This document shows, piece after piece, positions 33,485 through 44,135 of a stretch of DNA of 64,000 bases. Each line of letters opens with the position of its first letter. The first letter of the stretch is position 1. A program made the translations under genes and the position numbers. The stretch lies in contig NC_133103.1 in assembly GCF_022965805.1 (NCBI RefSeq), positions 48,801,693 to 48,865,692 on the forward strand. The letters run 5' to 3'. The notes below the pieces were generated by a model. It searched no databases. It was not told where the DNA came from and saw nothing but the letters and a program-made list of their open reading frames with translations. The DNA comes from Primulina eburnea (taxonomy: Eukaryota; Streptophyta; Magnoliopsida; Lamiales; Gesneriaceae).

Positions 33485-36400
33485 ATGGCCAATCTAGCAA
33501 GCGAGTATGCCCAAGGACTAATTACGGATATTGGAAGAATAGAATATCTCTATACATCCAATCCGTCGATTACGACCTTTGGAAAATAACGGTGAAAGGT
33601 CCCTATATCCCCATGAAAACGGTGGATGATAAGGAAATTCCTAAGGGAATGGATGACTTCACCAAGGACGATATGAAACTTATCTCTCAAAATGCTAAAG
33701 CTATGAATATTCTTCATTGTTCCCTAGATATGAATGAATACAACCGAATCTCGGCTTGCACCTCCGCCAAAGAGATTTGGGACAAATTGGAGATTTGCCA
33801 CGAGGGAACCAATCAAGTCAAAGAAACGAAGATAGACCTTCTCCAACTCAAGTACGAGACCTTTGAGATGGAACCCAAGGAGGATATCGACACCATGTTT
33901 CGGCGGCTCACCCAAATCATCAATGAGCTTGCCCAACTTGGTGAGAACTACCCAACTAAACAAGTGTGGAGGAGAGCCCTTCGAGCACTACCGGCGGAAT
34001 GGGATGCAAAGCGCACGGCTATCATTGAATCCAACAAGGGAGATGCGGCATCCTACGACCTTGATCAACTTCATGGGACCCTAAAGACCCATGAACTTGA
34101 AGTATCTACCCGGAAGGAGACAAAGAAAGATGACGACAAAGTAAAGGCGAAAGGGATCGCCTTGACCAGTCAACTTCAAGATAGCGACGATGAAGAAATG
34201 GCACTCCTCACTAGAAAGTTCAAAAGATTCATGCGGAGTTCCAACTTCAACAAGAAGGACAAAAAGATTGAGAAGGAAGTGACCTGCTACAACTGTCAAC
34301 AAAAAGGTCACTATGCAAACGAGTGTCCCTCCAAGAAGAAGGCCGGCAAAGACAAGAAGAAGGCCCTTCTAGCCACGTGGAGCGACAGCGACAACGAAGA
34401 GGAGTCTACCCTATGCTTCATGGCGAAGGAAGATCATCTGACCGACTCGGATGATGACGAGGTACCCTCTTACGATGAATTACTCTCCGCTTACACTAGT
34501 ATGTACAATAAGGCTAAGTCACTTAGAAATGAGAATAAGCAACTTAAAACTGAACTAGAAGCTAGGATGCATGACAACACTAAGCTCAAGACAAACCTAA
34601 GAGACTTAGAGAAAGCCTTCAACAAGTTCAATGTGAGTAGTGGTAAACTAGAAAACCTCTTGAGCATGCAAAGGTGTAACTTCGACAAAGGAGGTCTAGG
34701 ATATGAAAAGAAATCAGTCAACTTCGCTAGTCTTATCGCAAAGGCAAAACTAAGAACACCACCAACATGCACTTATTGTTGTAAGATAGGCCACATAAGA
34801 CCTAAATGCAAGAAACTTAGACACCAACACAATAAGAATAGCTATTGGAAATGGATTCCCAAATCCCCAACTACTACTAACCTCAAAGGACCCAAAGAAA
34901 CGGGTACCAACTATCAAATTGTATCTCAATCTTATAGGGTCAAAGGGGAGACAAGTCATCGAGCACTTGGTATCTTGACAGTGGATGCTCTCGACATATG
35001 ACGGGAGAAAAGAAGCTGCTACAATCCATTCGACCAAAAGAAAAGGGATCGGTGACCTTTGGAGACAACAGCAAAGGGATCATAGAAGGCATCGGCTCAA
35101 TAGGTATATCTAACTCCACTATCATTGATGATGTACTTCTTGTGAAAGGACTTAAACATAACCTCCTAAGCATTAGTCAATTGTGCGATAGGGGTTATGA
35201 AGTCAAATTCACACCACACGATTGCACTGTATCACTCACAACTGACAAAACCATTAGTTTCAAAGGTTATAGAAATGAAAATGTTTACAAGGTCGATTTA
35301 AAGATTTCATCTTTTTCAAAAATAAAAAGCCTTGTAACATTAAATGTTGATGACAACATTCTTTGGCATAGACGACTTGGTCATGTTGGGATGAGCACCA
35401 TAGAAAAACTTTTAAAACTTGACATAGTTTCCGGAATGCCAAAGCTGAATTTAAAATTAGATTCTTTTTGTGATGCTTGTCAACTTGGTAAACACACAAA
35501 GGAATCCTTCAAAAATAAAAATTTTGTATCCACTTCTATGCCCCTTGAGTTACTTCATCTAGATTTATGTGGTCCCTCGAGGACAACCAGTCTAGGAGGT
35601 AAATCCTATGCTTTTGTCATTGTGGATGATTTTTCACGTTTCACTTGGACATTGTTTTTAGCCCATAAAAGTGATGCCTTTGATCATTTCAAATTTTTTG
35701 TCAAAAAGGTTGAAAAGGAGAAAAATCTTTTGATCAAACAAATCCGTAGTGACCACGGAACGTAATTTCAAAATGAAAATTTTTCAATTTTTTGTCAAAA
35801 CAAAGGCATTGGTCACAACTTTTCTTGTCCTAGAACTCCTCAACAAAACGGTGTCGTTGAGAGGAAGAATAGGACCCTAGTAGAGATTGCAAGGACCATG
35901 CTATGTGAGCATTCTCTACCAAAATATTTTTGGGCTGAAGCAATGAGTTCGGCTTGTTACATCATCAATCGCGTATCAATAAGGCCAATTCTCAAGAAAA
36001 CTCCATACGAACTATGGAGAGGGAGAAAGCCTAACATTTCTTACTTCCGCGCTTTTGGATCAAAATGCTTCATCCACAACAATGGTAAGGACAACCTGGG
36101 TAAGTTCGATGCTAAATCGGACAAAGGTATCTTTCTTGGTTACTCTACTTCTAGCAAAGCATATAGTCTTTAATAAACGCACTTTACTAGTTGAAGAATC
36201 TATTCATGTCATATTTGATGAAACTAACCCTTGCTTGCCTAGACCTGTTGTTTCTGATGATGATGATATAGATATCCTTGGCGAAAAGTTGGAGTCCACA
36301 AGCCTAGATGATGTTCCTAAAGATCAAGAGGACGCACCTCTTCCAAAGGAGTGGACTACGCACAAGGATCATCCCATGGACCTCATCATTGGTAGCCCAT

Positions 36401-37986
36401 CGAAGGGAGTATCTACTCGCTCTTCTAATATGTGCAATTATCTTGCTTTTCTTTCTCACATAGAGCCTAAGAACATAGAAGAAGCTTTACTTGATGATTC
36501 TTGGATTATTGCTATGCAAGATGAACTAAATGAATTTAGAAGGAATAAAGTTTGGAATCTTGTACCTAGACCCACTGATAGACCTGTCATAGGAACTAAA
36601 TGGGTATTTAGGAACAAGTTAGATGAGCATGGTACAATCACTAGAAATAAAGCTAGGCTAGTAGCTAAAGGATATAGTCAAGAAGAGGGAATTGATTATG
36701 ATGAGACTTATGCCCCTGTCGCTAGACTAGAATCCATTCGCATGCTACTTGCTTTTGCTTGCTCTAGAGACTTTAAATTGTTTCAAATGGATGTTAAAAG
36801 TGCTTTTCTAAATGGTGATTTGAAAGAAGAAGTGTATGTTGAGCAACCTATTGGTTTTGAAGATGTGCACTTATCTGATTATGTGTATAAACTTGATAAG
36901 GCTTTGTATGGTTTGAAACAAGCTCCTAGAGCTTGGTATGAGAAATTATCTACCTTTTTGCTGTCTAATGGTTTTTGTAGAGGTAAAGTTGATATTACCT
37001 TGTTTACCTTGACTAAAGACAATGATTTGCTGATAGTACAAATATATGTAGATGATATTATTTTTGGTACTACTAATGAACACTTGTGTAGAGATTTTTC
37101 TAAGCTTATGCAGGATCACTTTGAGATGAGCATGATGGGCGAGCTCAACTACTTCCTTGGTCTCCAAATCAAGCAATGCAAGGATGGTTTCTTTGTCAAC
37201 CAAGGGAAGTACATCAAGGAGATGCTCAAAAAGTTTGGGATGGAGTCTTCCAAAGCCTCATCCACACCTATGAGCACGACAGTCAGACTCGACAAAGATG
37301 AGGGAGGTAAACCTGTTGACCAAAAGTTATTTCGTAGCATGATTGGCTCCCTACTCTATGCAACTGCTAGTAGACCTGACATTATGTTTAGTGTTTGCTT
37401 GTGTGCACGATTTCAATCATGTCCAAAGGAATCACACTTATTCGCCTTAAAACGCATTTTCAAATATCTTTCAAATACTTCAAATCTCGGATTATGGTAT
37501 TCTAAGAACTCATTTTTCGATTTAAAAGCTTACTGTGATGCCGACTTTGGAGGATATAAGGTGGATAGAAAGAGCACTAGTGGTACTTGCTTCTTTTTGG
37601 GAAATTGCTTGGTGTCTTGGTTTTCTAAAAAGCAAAACTGTGTTGCACTTTCAACGACCGAGGCCGAGTATATGGCTGCCGGTAGTTGTTGTGCACAAAT
37701 TCTTTGGATGAAGTATCAATTACTCGACTATGGTGTTACTTTTTCAAAAATTCCAATCTTTTGTGATAATACAAGCACCATATGTCTAACAAAGAATCCA
37801 GTTCAACATTCTCGTACTAAACATATTGACATTCGACATCATTTTATTCGTGATCACATTGAGCAAAATGATGTTGAACTTCACTATGTTGACACCAAGA
37901 ATCAAATTGCTGATATTTTTACAAAACCACTAGATGAATCTACTTTTACTCGTTTGCGTGGTGAACTTGGCATGATTGAGTTGTAA
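33485..37986 (+). pseudogene. copia-2 gag-pol, four lesions
   Basis: ATG at 33485 begins MANLASEYAQG. A frameshift near 33522 leads into YDLWKITVKGPY and the gag body, with zinc knuckle CYNCQQKGHYANEC and a second CTYCCKIGHIRPKC. A frameshift near 34945 precedes the protease [10 protein letters not shown]. The integrase zinc finger (HRRLGH, CDACQLGK) and first catalytic Asp follow, then RSDHG followed at 35763-35765 by TAA where a Glu codon is expected. Integrase continues in frame (TPQQNGVVERKNRT) until another frameshift near 36170. RT and RNase H (36180-37986) are fully open: [54 protein letters not shown]. The unbroken half shows how recently it decayed. Confidence 0.92.
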
Positions 37987-38156
37987 ACACTAGTCGAATA
38001 CTCTCGTACATATTTGTTAAATTGAGGGGGAGTATTATTAATGTGAGCATTATAATGTCGGATAATACAAATTAATTGTATTTATCCATAATTATGGCTC
38101 AACATTCATTTATGTGCTAAATATTTTAAATTTTAGGTGTTCCTCATCTTGGCTAC

Positions 38157-38508
38157 TTCGGAATCACCGTTCCTTTTCGGATGCTTCGTTTCACTTCGGA
38201 TCCACCGAACGTGTTCGGATCGTCCGAACCTGACCATAGGTTCCAGAACCTCCGATTCACTCTTCGGACCATCCGAACACACATCGGATCGTCCGAACCT
38301 CCTTCCGATGTCATTAAATGTTCGCGCCTTCCCAATGCCTGCCTGTAGAACTTCGGATCCTCCGTTTACTCATCGTAGCCTCCGGTCTTGGATCGGAAAG
38401 TCCGAATGTGAATCGGATCGTCCGAAATTCCTGCCAGATAACCGTTCCGTTCAAATTCCGGACCTTCCGAACTCATGTTCGGACCGTCCGAACATGGCCT
38501 ATAAATAG
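38157..38508 (+). promoter_or_regulatory. Internal CGGA dyad array and TATA box upstream of copia-2 ORF2
   Basis: Between pol and ORF2 lies a second dyad array (for example TTCGGATCGTCCGAA, TTCGGACCATCCGAA, TTCGGACCGTCCGAA), ending in TATAAATAG at 38500-38508, 76 bp before the ORF2 ATG. This strongly suggests that ORF2 has its own promoter. The last 20 bases are identical to the core promoter of the gypsy LTR at 7860-7879. Confidence 0.7.
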
Positions 38509-38583
38509 GCGTTCGGATCCTCTGATTTATTTGCTCATTCACTCCTCTCTTTCTTTCCCCACACAAAACACTCACTACTCACT

Positions 38584-39855
38584 ATGCCTCCGCGCCGTAA
38601 CGCAGCTGGCCGAAATGTTCGCCCTCGTCACGGTGCCTTTCACCATGATATTACCCAACCACCCAACCCTCGTCCTATCCCACCTGAATTCGAAACCCGT
38701 AACATTCTGCCTGGTCGTACCCTTCACACCGAATACCTCCGTGCGAATTCCTTTACGTTGATTACTCTTATTGAGTCTCAACGTTGGGGAAACTTCTTTC
38801 TACCTTCCGTACCCGATCTCATCTACCCCTCTCTCATACATCAGTTCTATGCGAACTTTTCCCTAGTTCTTGGTGGTGATGACACTCGTGTTGTTACCAT
38901 TGTTCAGGGTCGGTTCATTTCTTTTTCTACCGCCGACCTCTCCACTTGGTTCGATCTTCCTCGAGACGGACCGAGTGAGTTCTTTTCTCAGTCTTGGACT
39001 GAGAATGACCCTACTTTTGATCGAGTCACTGCCTTGACCACCATCTTCGGTCGTCCGCCTACTCCTGCCGATGACCGTCCTCATGCGAAGGACCTTCCTC
39101 CTCAGCTTCAGCTTGTTCTGAAGCTCATCACTTCTTCTATTGTTCCTCGCAGTGGAGACCTCTCCACTTGCAAGTATCTCGATCTGTACATTCTCTATTA
39201 TTTAGTCTCCCAGCGTCCTTTTAACCTTCCCCGTTTTCTTATGTACGCCATGGAGTACGCGGCTTCTTCTACTCGCGTCTCTTTTCCGTTTGGCCGGTTC
39301 ATTAACCGGATTCTAGCCCATCTGGGCATTGACTTTACAGATGAAGAATCCGTGTCTATTTCTCCCCGCGAGACTATCGACCATGATACTGTTGTTAAGA
39401 TGGGACTCTCTTGGAATCCCGTCTTATCCTCTTGGGTCATCGACAAGGATCGCATCTTTGCGTCCTATCGTCCGACCGAACACTTTCATGTTCCCTTCGG
39501 TCTCCTTCCTCCTCACGTTCAGACGAGAGGATTTCCCGCTGGTCCCCCTACTACGGGTACCACTCCTACCCCTTCGTTTGATATTCCCTCTACATCCCAT
39601 CAGCGTGTTCCCGACCCTATTAGCACTCCTTTGATGACCATGGATGACCTTCCTCATGGCTTCACTCCGCCTGCTCCCTCTGGACCCTACGATCGGATTT
39701 TCGAGTATCTCGAGCGATTGGAGACTCGTTTCGACACTCGTTTTTCTCTTTTAGAGTCTACCTTAGAGCGCCATCATACTGAGACTTCCTCGCGTCTTGA
39801 TTCCATCGAGGCTGAGATGAGGAGCCATAGAGAGTCGCGGGATGCGGATTCTTAG
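38584..39855 (+). CDS. copia-2 ORF2: plant-transposon (Transposase_32-like) protein
   Basis: An intact 423-residue frame from ATG 38584. The N-terminus is basic (MPPRRNAAGRNVRPRHG). Residues about 60-240 resemble the plant transposon domain PF20167: RWGNFFLPSVPDLIYPSLIHQFYANFS-like start (in parts), VQGRFISFSTADLSTWFDLP, LKLITSSIVPRSGD and YLVSQRPFNLPRFLM. A Pro/Thr-rich linker (about 320-365) leads to a C-terminal coiled coil (FEYLERLETRFDTRFSLLES). There is no signal peptide or membrane segment. It keeps a full frame while gag-pol next to it has four lesions. It sits behind its own dyad/TATA promoter and ahead of the repeated polypurine tracts. Function unknown; extra ORFs at this position are known in Sireviruses. 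Confidence 0.78.
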   Translation: MPPRRNAAGRNVRPRHGAFHHDITQPPNPRPIPPEFETRNILPGRTLHTEYLRANSFTLITLIESQRWGNFFLPSVPDLIYPSLIHQFYANFSLVLGGDDTRVVTIVQGRFISFSTADLSTWFDLPRDGPSEFFSQSWTENDPTFDRVTALTTIFGRPPTPADDRPHAKDLPPQLQLVLKLITSSIVPRSGDLSTCKYLDLYILYYLVSQRPFNLPRFLMYAMEYAASSTRVSFPFGRFINRILAHLGIDFTDEESVSISPRETIDHDTVVKMGLSWNPVLSSWVIDKDRIFASYRPTEHFHVPFGLLPPHVQTRGFPAGPPTTGTTPTPSFDIPSTSHQRVPDPISTPLMTMDDLPHGFTPPAPSGPYDRIFEYLERLETRFDTRFSLLESTLERHHTETSSRLDSIEAEMRSHRESRDADS

Positions 39856-39979
39856 CTTGTTTTTGTTATTTTTGTTTATTGTTTATTTTATCTTGATGTA
39901 TCATTGTATAAAAGACTTATTTATTAGTGGATATTTTACCTGTTTATTTGTCTCTCTTTATGCTTATGTCTTTTTGATT

Positions 39980-40187
39980 ATCGCAAAAAGGGGGAGAATT
40001 TATTTGGTTAAAATTGCTATTAAATGGTTAAATTCGCCTTATGCTATTAAATGGTTAAATTCGCCTTAATTCAACCTCTTAGACTTGTTATTTGATTAAG
40101 GGGGAGTTATTTAATAACATTTAGATTATGTTGATTATTGTTTCTCAATTTTTAACCAAGTTTTGTGATCATCAAAAAGGGGGAGAT
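39980..40187 (+). other. Multiple polypurine tracts of copia-2
   Basis: AAAAAGGGGGAGAA at about 39985, TAAGGGGGAGTT at about 40098 and AAAAAGGGGGAGAT immediately before the 3' LTR. The spacer also has a 24-bp direct repeat containing ATTAAATGGTTAAATTCGCC (about 40018-40068). Confidence 0.8.
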
Positions 40188-41335
40188 TGTTACGCCTTAA
40201 ACGCATACAAATCTCGAGGATGAGATTAATGTTTTTAATGCTGTAACATATCCCAAAGTTTTTGTTTTGATGATACCAAAACTTGGCTTAAAAATGTACT
40301 AATGTTTTATATTGAGGCATGCAGGAAATTAAGAACAAAGTTAAGTTCGGAAGATCCGAAGTTGGTTCGGACGTTCCGAAAAGGTGCCAATCAGAAGCAA
40401 AGTAGAAGCTGTTCGGAAGCTGCGAGGAGCCAGTTCGGACGTTCCGAAGACGTGATCGGACGTTCCGAACACAAGCAATCAAATCACTTCAATGCGGAGA
40501 CAAATTGATCTGACTGTTGATTGAGTAGATTTCGGACGCTACGAAGGACATGATCGGACGCTACGAAGTGTTGAAGATTTCAAATCTCCGGAAACGCGGG
40601 AATGTTCGGACGGTACGAACTTGAGTTCGGACCTTCCGAAGCTGTCATACACTGTCTGAAAGAACTGTTCGGAAGAAACGTAGTTTGATCGGTCCCTCCG
40701 AAGCATATGTTCGGATCCTACGAAGTCAAGAACGGACGATCCGAAGTCATCCCAGAATTACGCAAATTGATTTCAATCACATCGGACGTTCCGAAGCATA
40801 AACAGAAGATCCGAACCTTGGCGTCCAAGACTAGTATAAATAGGCCTTTGAGGATGCATTCAAAAATATCCCACTCCACTCTCTCTTGTCTCTTACAAAG
40901 CTTTCTACTATCTTTTGTGTGTGTTGATTAAAAGAGTTGTAATATCAAAAGAGTTGTAGAAAAAGAGTAATACTCTCGAGTGGGTTGTAAAGTTCGTGGC
41001 TATCCTTGGAGCCCTCAAGGCCAAGTAGACGCATCGAGGCGTGGTTGTAAAAGCTAGCTTGGAGCTCCTAAAGCCAAGTCGATATAGTGATACCTCGATC
41101 CTCATCGAGAAGGGGAGACGTAGACGATTCTTCGTCGAACTTCCATAAACATCTCTATCCCTCTTTACTATACGCATTTACTTTACTACGCATTTATTTT
41201 ACGCACATACTTTACGCATTCATTTTTTATTTGTGATTGTCCCTCAAGTCTTCCGCTTGCAATTTTTGCAAACTCGTTTTAAAAAACGCTAAAGGGCCTA
41301 AAAGAACCTATTCACCCCCCCCTTTAGGTTCTTCA
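40188..41335 (+). repeat. 3' LTR of copia-2
   Basis: 1148 bp; nearly identical to the 5' LTR. Followed by TATAT. Confidence 0.93.
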
Positions 41336-41975
41336 TATATATATATTAACTTTTATTATGTTAAGTTCAAGCTCACCTCAACTTTAATTTCTGGATTCGT
41401 CCCTGGTTGATTCATTCATATCGCTAAAATCCGATATATGTGACAAAATCCAGAAACCAAGATCCCTAGATTAGAGATGAGTCGAGTCTGAGATGATGAG
41501 TCACGAATGATTTACAGTGTTATATCATTTCATGTTTTCTGATTTTGATACATGTTATTGATATGTATTTCATGCTTTATATATGCTTTTATATGATTGC
41601 ATGTTTACATTGTTTATACTGGGATTATGTTATCACCGGAGTTATCCGGCTGTTGTCTTGTTTGTATGTGTTTATGACAACAGGTGGGGCAGGATCGGGA
41701 TCAGGAAGAGGATGAGAGATTCAGAATTAGCATGGAGATCCAGACTTAGAATAGACTGGTTTTCAGTACGTGATGTAGTGACTCGATTCTAGTTTGAGAT
41801 GAACATATGTTGTACAAAATTTGTACTTTTGTATGGATATGTATATCGGATCGAGTACATTACATTTCCGCAGTTGTTATTTTAAAAAAAAATTTATGTC
41901 CCACATTTATTAGTTGTTATATTGACTCTTAATTGTGATTAAGAAAACGAATTAGGTTCGGGTCCCTACAAACTG

Positions 41976-43261
41976 TGCCTTCAATCCTTGGACCTGATCT
42001 TTGTTGGGGCCTGCTACCAACATGTTGTCCACATACAACAGCAAAATGATATAATCATCACTAGACCTCTTGAAATACGTACAAGGGTCTGCACTCAATT
42101 TGTTGTATCCAAGGCTCATGATAAAAGAATCAAATCTCTTGTACCAACACCTCGGCGCCTGTTTTTAAGACCGTACAGAGATTTGTTTAACATGCAAACC
42201 AAGTTCTCTTTGCCTTTTTCCGCAAAATCTTCTGGCTGGAGCATATAGATTTTTCTTCAAGATCTCCATGAAGAAATACTGTTTTCACACCTAGCTGTTC
42301 TAGATGTAGGTCAAACACCGCACACAATGCCAACACTAATCTGACTGTTGTAAGTCGAACCACAGGAGAAAATATATCATTGAAGTCAATGTCTTCTTTC
42401 TGAGCATACCCTTTTACCAGCAATCTAGCACGATACCGCTCCACTTGGTTATTGCCATCACGCTTGATCTTATAGACCCATCTGTTTCCAATGGCTTTCC
42501 TCCCTTGTAGTAGTGTAACAAGATCCCAAGTTTTATTCATGTCTAATGCCTCCAATTCTTCTTGCATTGCTATCATCCACAAAGATACATCCGAGCTTTG
42601 AGTAGCCTCGTGGAAACTCGATGGCTCACCATCCTCTGATAATAGACAATATACAATGTTGCTTTCAGTGATATAATCTGAAAGCCAACCTGATGGCCTT
42701 CTGTCTTGAGTTGACTGCTTCACATTGGAAACCTCAGAATCAACATGATCTTGTTCTTGTTCTTCGTGCTTTGGTACGGCTTCAAAAGAAACTTGACATT
42801 CATCCGTCTTATTTTCCACCTGAAAAATAGTAGTTTCTGAATTCGATGTGCCTTTGTCTCCTTTTACTTTATCTTCCTTGAAGATAACATCCCTGCTGAT
42901 GACAATCTTGTGAACAGTAGGATACCACAAGCGAAACCCCTTTACTCTATCAGCATAACCCAAGAAGATACATTTTCTGGATTTCGAATCCAACTTCGAT
43001 ATTTCTTGCTCATTGTACAAAACGTACACAGGACTTATAAATATATGCAAATAAGAATAATCTGTCGGCTTCCCGGTCCACATCTCCATCGGAGTTTTCA
43101 GATCAATCGTCACTGAAGGAGAACGATTGATAATATAACAAGCGATTTTGACTGCTTCCGCCCAAAATGACTTTTCTAGACCCGCAGTCCTCAACATAGC
43201 TCTTGTTCTGTCCAACAAGGTCCTGTTCATCCGCTCCGCCACTCCATTCTGTTGAGGTGTG
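41976..43261 (-). pseudogene. copia-3 integrase C-terminus and RT
   Basis: Minus-strand frame 43242-42187 begins MAERMNRTLLDRTRAML (integrase Glu region), then FWAEAVKIACYIINRSPS, KCIFLGYADRVKGFRLW, an acidic linker, and RT: IAMQEELEALDMNKTWDLV, KAIGNRWVYKIK, RARLLVKGYAQ, FSPVVRLTTVRLVLAL and VKTVFLHGDLEE. The frame then breaks, and DYIILLLYVDNMLVAG is readable at about 42050-42005. Copia RTs have YVDD here, so the second catalytic aspartate is an asparagine. The piece ends at the solo-LTR target duplication. Confidence 0.88.
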
Positions 43262-43478
43262 TAAGCTGTGAGGCCCGAGGCCGAAGAGGGCGGGGGGTGA
43301 ACGCCGGTGCCATCAGTTGCACGGACAATGAGCGGCTCCTGGCAAGCTTCTAGGTGAAGGGAACATGAATGAACCGACCCACACGGGAATGAGAGGGATT
43401 CCGAGACTGTGCAATGTAATGGACTGAACAGTTGAAGATGGCTTAAAAGATTTGATTTGTACTACTCATATCACGAAG

Positions 43479-43588
43479 GTGCATCTTCTTTTCGGTAGCT
43501 CATCACATAAGAACGCCAAAGTTAAGCGTGCTTGGCTTAGGGCAATTTTGGGATGGGTGACCTCCTGGGAAGTTTCCCAGGGTGCGTG
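43479..43588 (+). ncRNA. 5S-rRNA-like domain in Cassandra LTR 1
   Basis: Carries the 5S internal promoter words AAGTTAAGCGTGCTTGG (box A region) and GGGATGGGTGACCTCCTGGGAAG (box C), in the correct order and spacing. The 5' and central parts diverge from true 5S, so this is a retroelement domain that may be transcribed by RNA polymerase III, not a ribosomal gene. Confidence 0.85.
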
Positions 43589-43945
43589 TGAGTGAGGACA
43601 TAAGCACGCTGCAAAGATTCGTCTTGGTACAGTGAGGACAGTCGTCCAATCTGGGGCGTTACAAGTGGTATCAGAGCCGACCTCTCTTAGTACGATGTGG
43701 TTCGGGGACGAACCAAGCGGAAGCTGGTGGGCATGTGAGGCCCGGGGCCGAAGAGGGCGGGGGGTGAACGCCGGTGCCATCAGTTGCACGGACAATGAGC
43801 GGCTCCTGGCAAGCTTCTAGGTGAAGGGAACATGAATGAACCGACCCACACGGGAATGAGAGGGATTCCGAGACTGTGCAATGTAATGGACTGAACAGTT
43901 GAAGAGGGCTTAAAAGATTTGATTTGTACTACTCATATCACGAAG

Positions 43946-44055
43946 GTGCATCTTCTTTTCGGTAGCTCATCACATAAGAACTCCAAAGTTAAGCGTGCTT
44001 GGCTTGGGGCAATTTTGGGATGGGTGACCTCCTGGGAAGTTTCCCAGGGTGCGTG
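43946..44055 (+). ncRNA. 5S-rRNA-like domain in Cassandra LTR 2
   Basis: Second copy, 467 bp downstream. It reads AACTCCAAAGTTAAGCG, closer to true 5S than LTR 1 (AACGCCAAAG) at that base. Confidence 0.85.
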
Positions 44056-44135
44056 TGAGTGAGGACATAAGCACGCTGGAAAGACACGTCTTGGTACAGT
44101 GAGGACAGTCGTCCAATCTGGGGCGTTACATAAGC

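Larger units (their letters stand above)
32302..41335 (+). mobile_element. copia-2: Sirevirus-type Ty1/copia retrotransposon (9034 bp)
   Basis: LTRs of 1147 and 1148 bp (TGTTACGCC...GTTCTTCA), a 5-bp duplication TATAT, a tRNA-Met primer site, gag-pol, an extra ORF after pol and repeated GGGGGAG tracts (38023, 39990, 40101, 40178). By eye about seven substitutions and one indel separate the LTRs (about 0.6%), so it is young, similar to copia-1, although pol has already gathered four lesions. Confidence 0.95.
31681..41405. mobile_element. hAT-like non-autonomous element IV, split by copia-2 (about 686 bp net)
   Basis: Ends CAAGGACGGACCTA and CTGGATTCGTCCCTG are inverted, with an exact 8-bp duplication GTTGATTC (31673-31680 and 41406-41413). 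The terminus style (CAGGGRCGRA) is shared with the MITE at 49283. AT-rich interior with a (TA)n run, where copia-2 landed. Confidence 0.82.
30472..41970 (+). mobile_element. Gypsy-type solo LTR, split by later insertions (about 1766 bp net)
   Basis: TGTAATGCCCGGG...GGTCCCTACA with an exact 5-bp duplication AACTG (30467-30471 and 41971-41975). No internal retroelement domains or second LTR are found, so it is a solo LTR formed by recombination. The size and the CTGATTCGCC repeats (31580-31640) fit large Ty3/gypsy LTRs. Split at 31681-41405 by a hAT-like element. Orientation is set by the TATA-like TATATATAA at 30865-30873. Confidence 0.85.
43267..44130 (+). mobile_element. Cassandra TRIM retrotransposon (864 bp)
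   Basis: Two 397-bp LTRs (TGTGAGGCCC...GGGGCGTTACA), a 70-bp internal region with the primer site TGGTATCAGAGCC (43666-43678) and a GGAAGCTGGTGGG purine tract, and an exact 5-bp duplication TAAGC (43262-43266 and 44131-44135). LTRs contain 5S-rRNA-like sequence, the hallmark of Cassandra. About seven LTR mismatches by eye (about 1.8%) make it older than copia-1 and copia-2. It lies in the integrase region of copia-3, in the opposite orientation. No coding capacity, as is usual for TRIMs. Confidence 0.95.

Noticed and set aside
22954..39855. copia ORF2 proteins as envelope-like proteins
   Set aside because: Neither shows a signal peptide, membrane helix or cleavage site; both look like soluble coiled-coil proteins with a plant-transposon domain.
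32821..41177. Repeated frames in the copia-2 LTRs (for example 32821-33045 with 40707-40931)
   Set aside because: They are translations of dyad arrays and LTR leader sequence.
8998..43678. Several TGGTATCAGAGCC words as tRNA genes
   Set aside because: Each lies directly after an LTR and is a primer-binding site; no tRNA cloverleaf is present.
43479..44055. Two 5S rRNA genes
   Set aside because: Sequence diverges from 5S in the 5' and central parts, and both copies are at equal offsets in TG...CA LTRs with a primer site between them: Cassandra, not rDNA.
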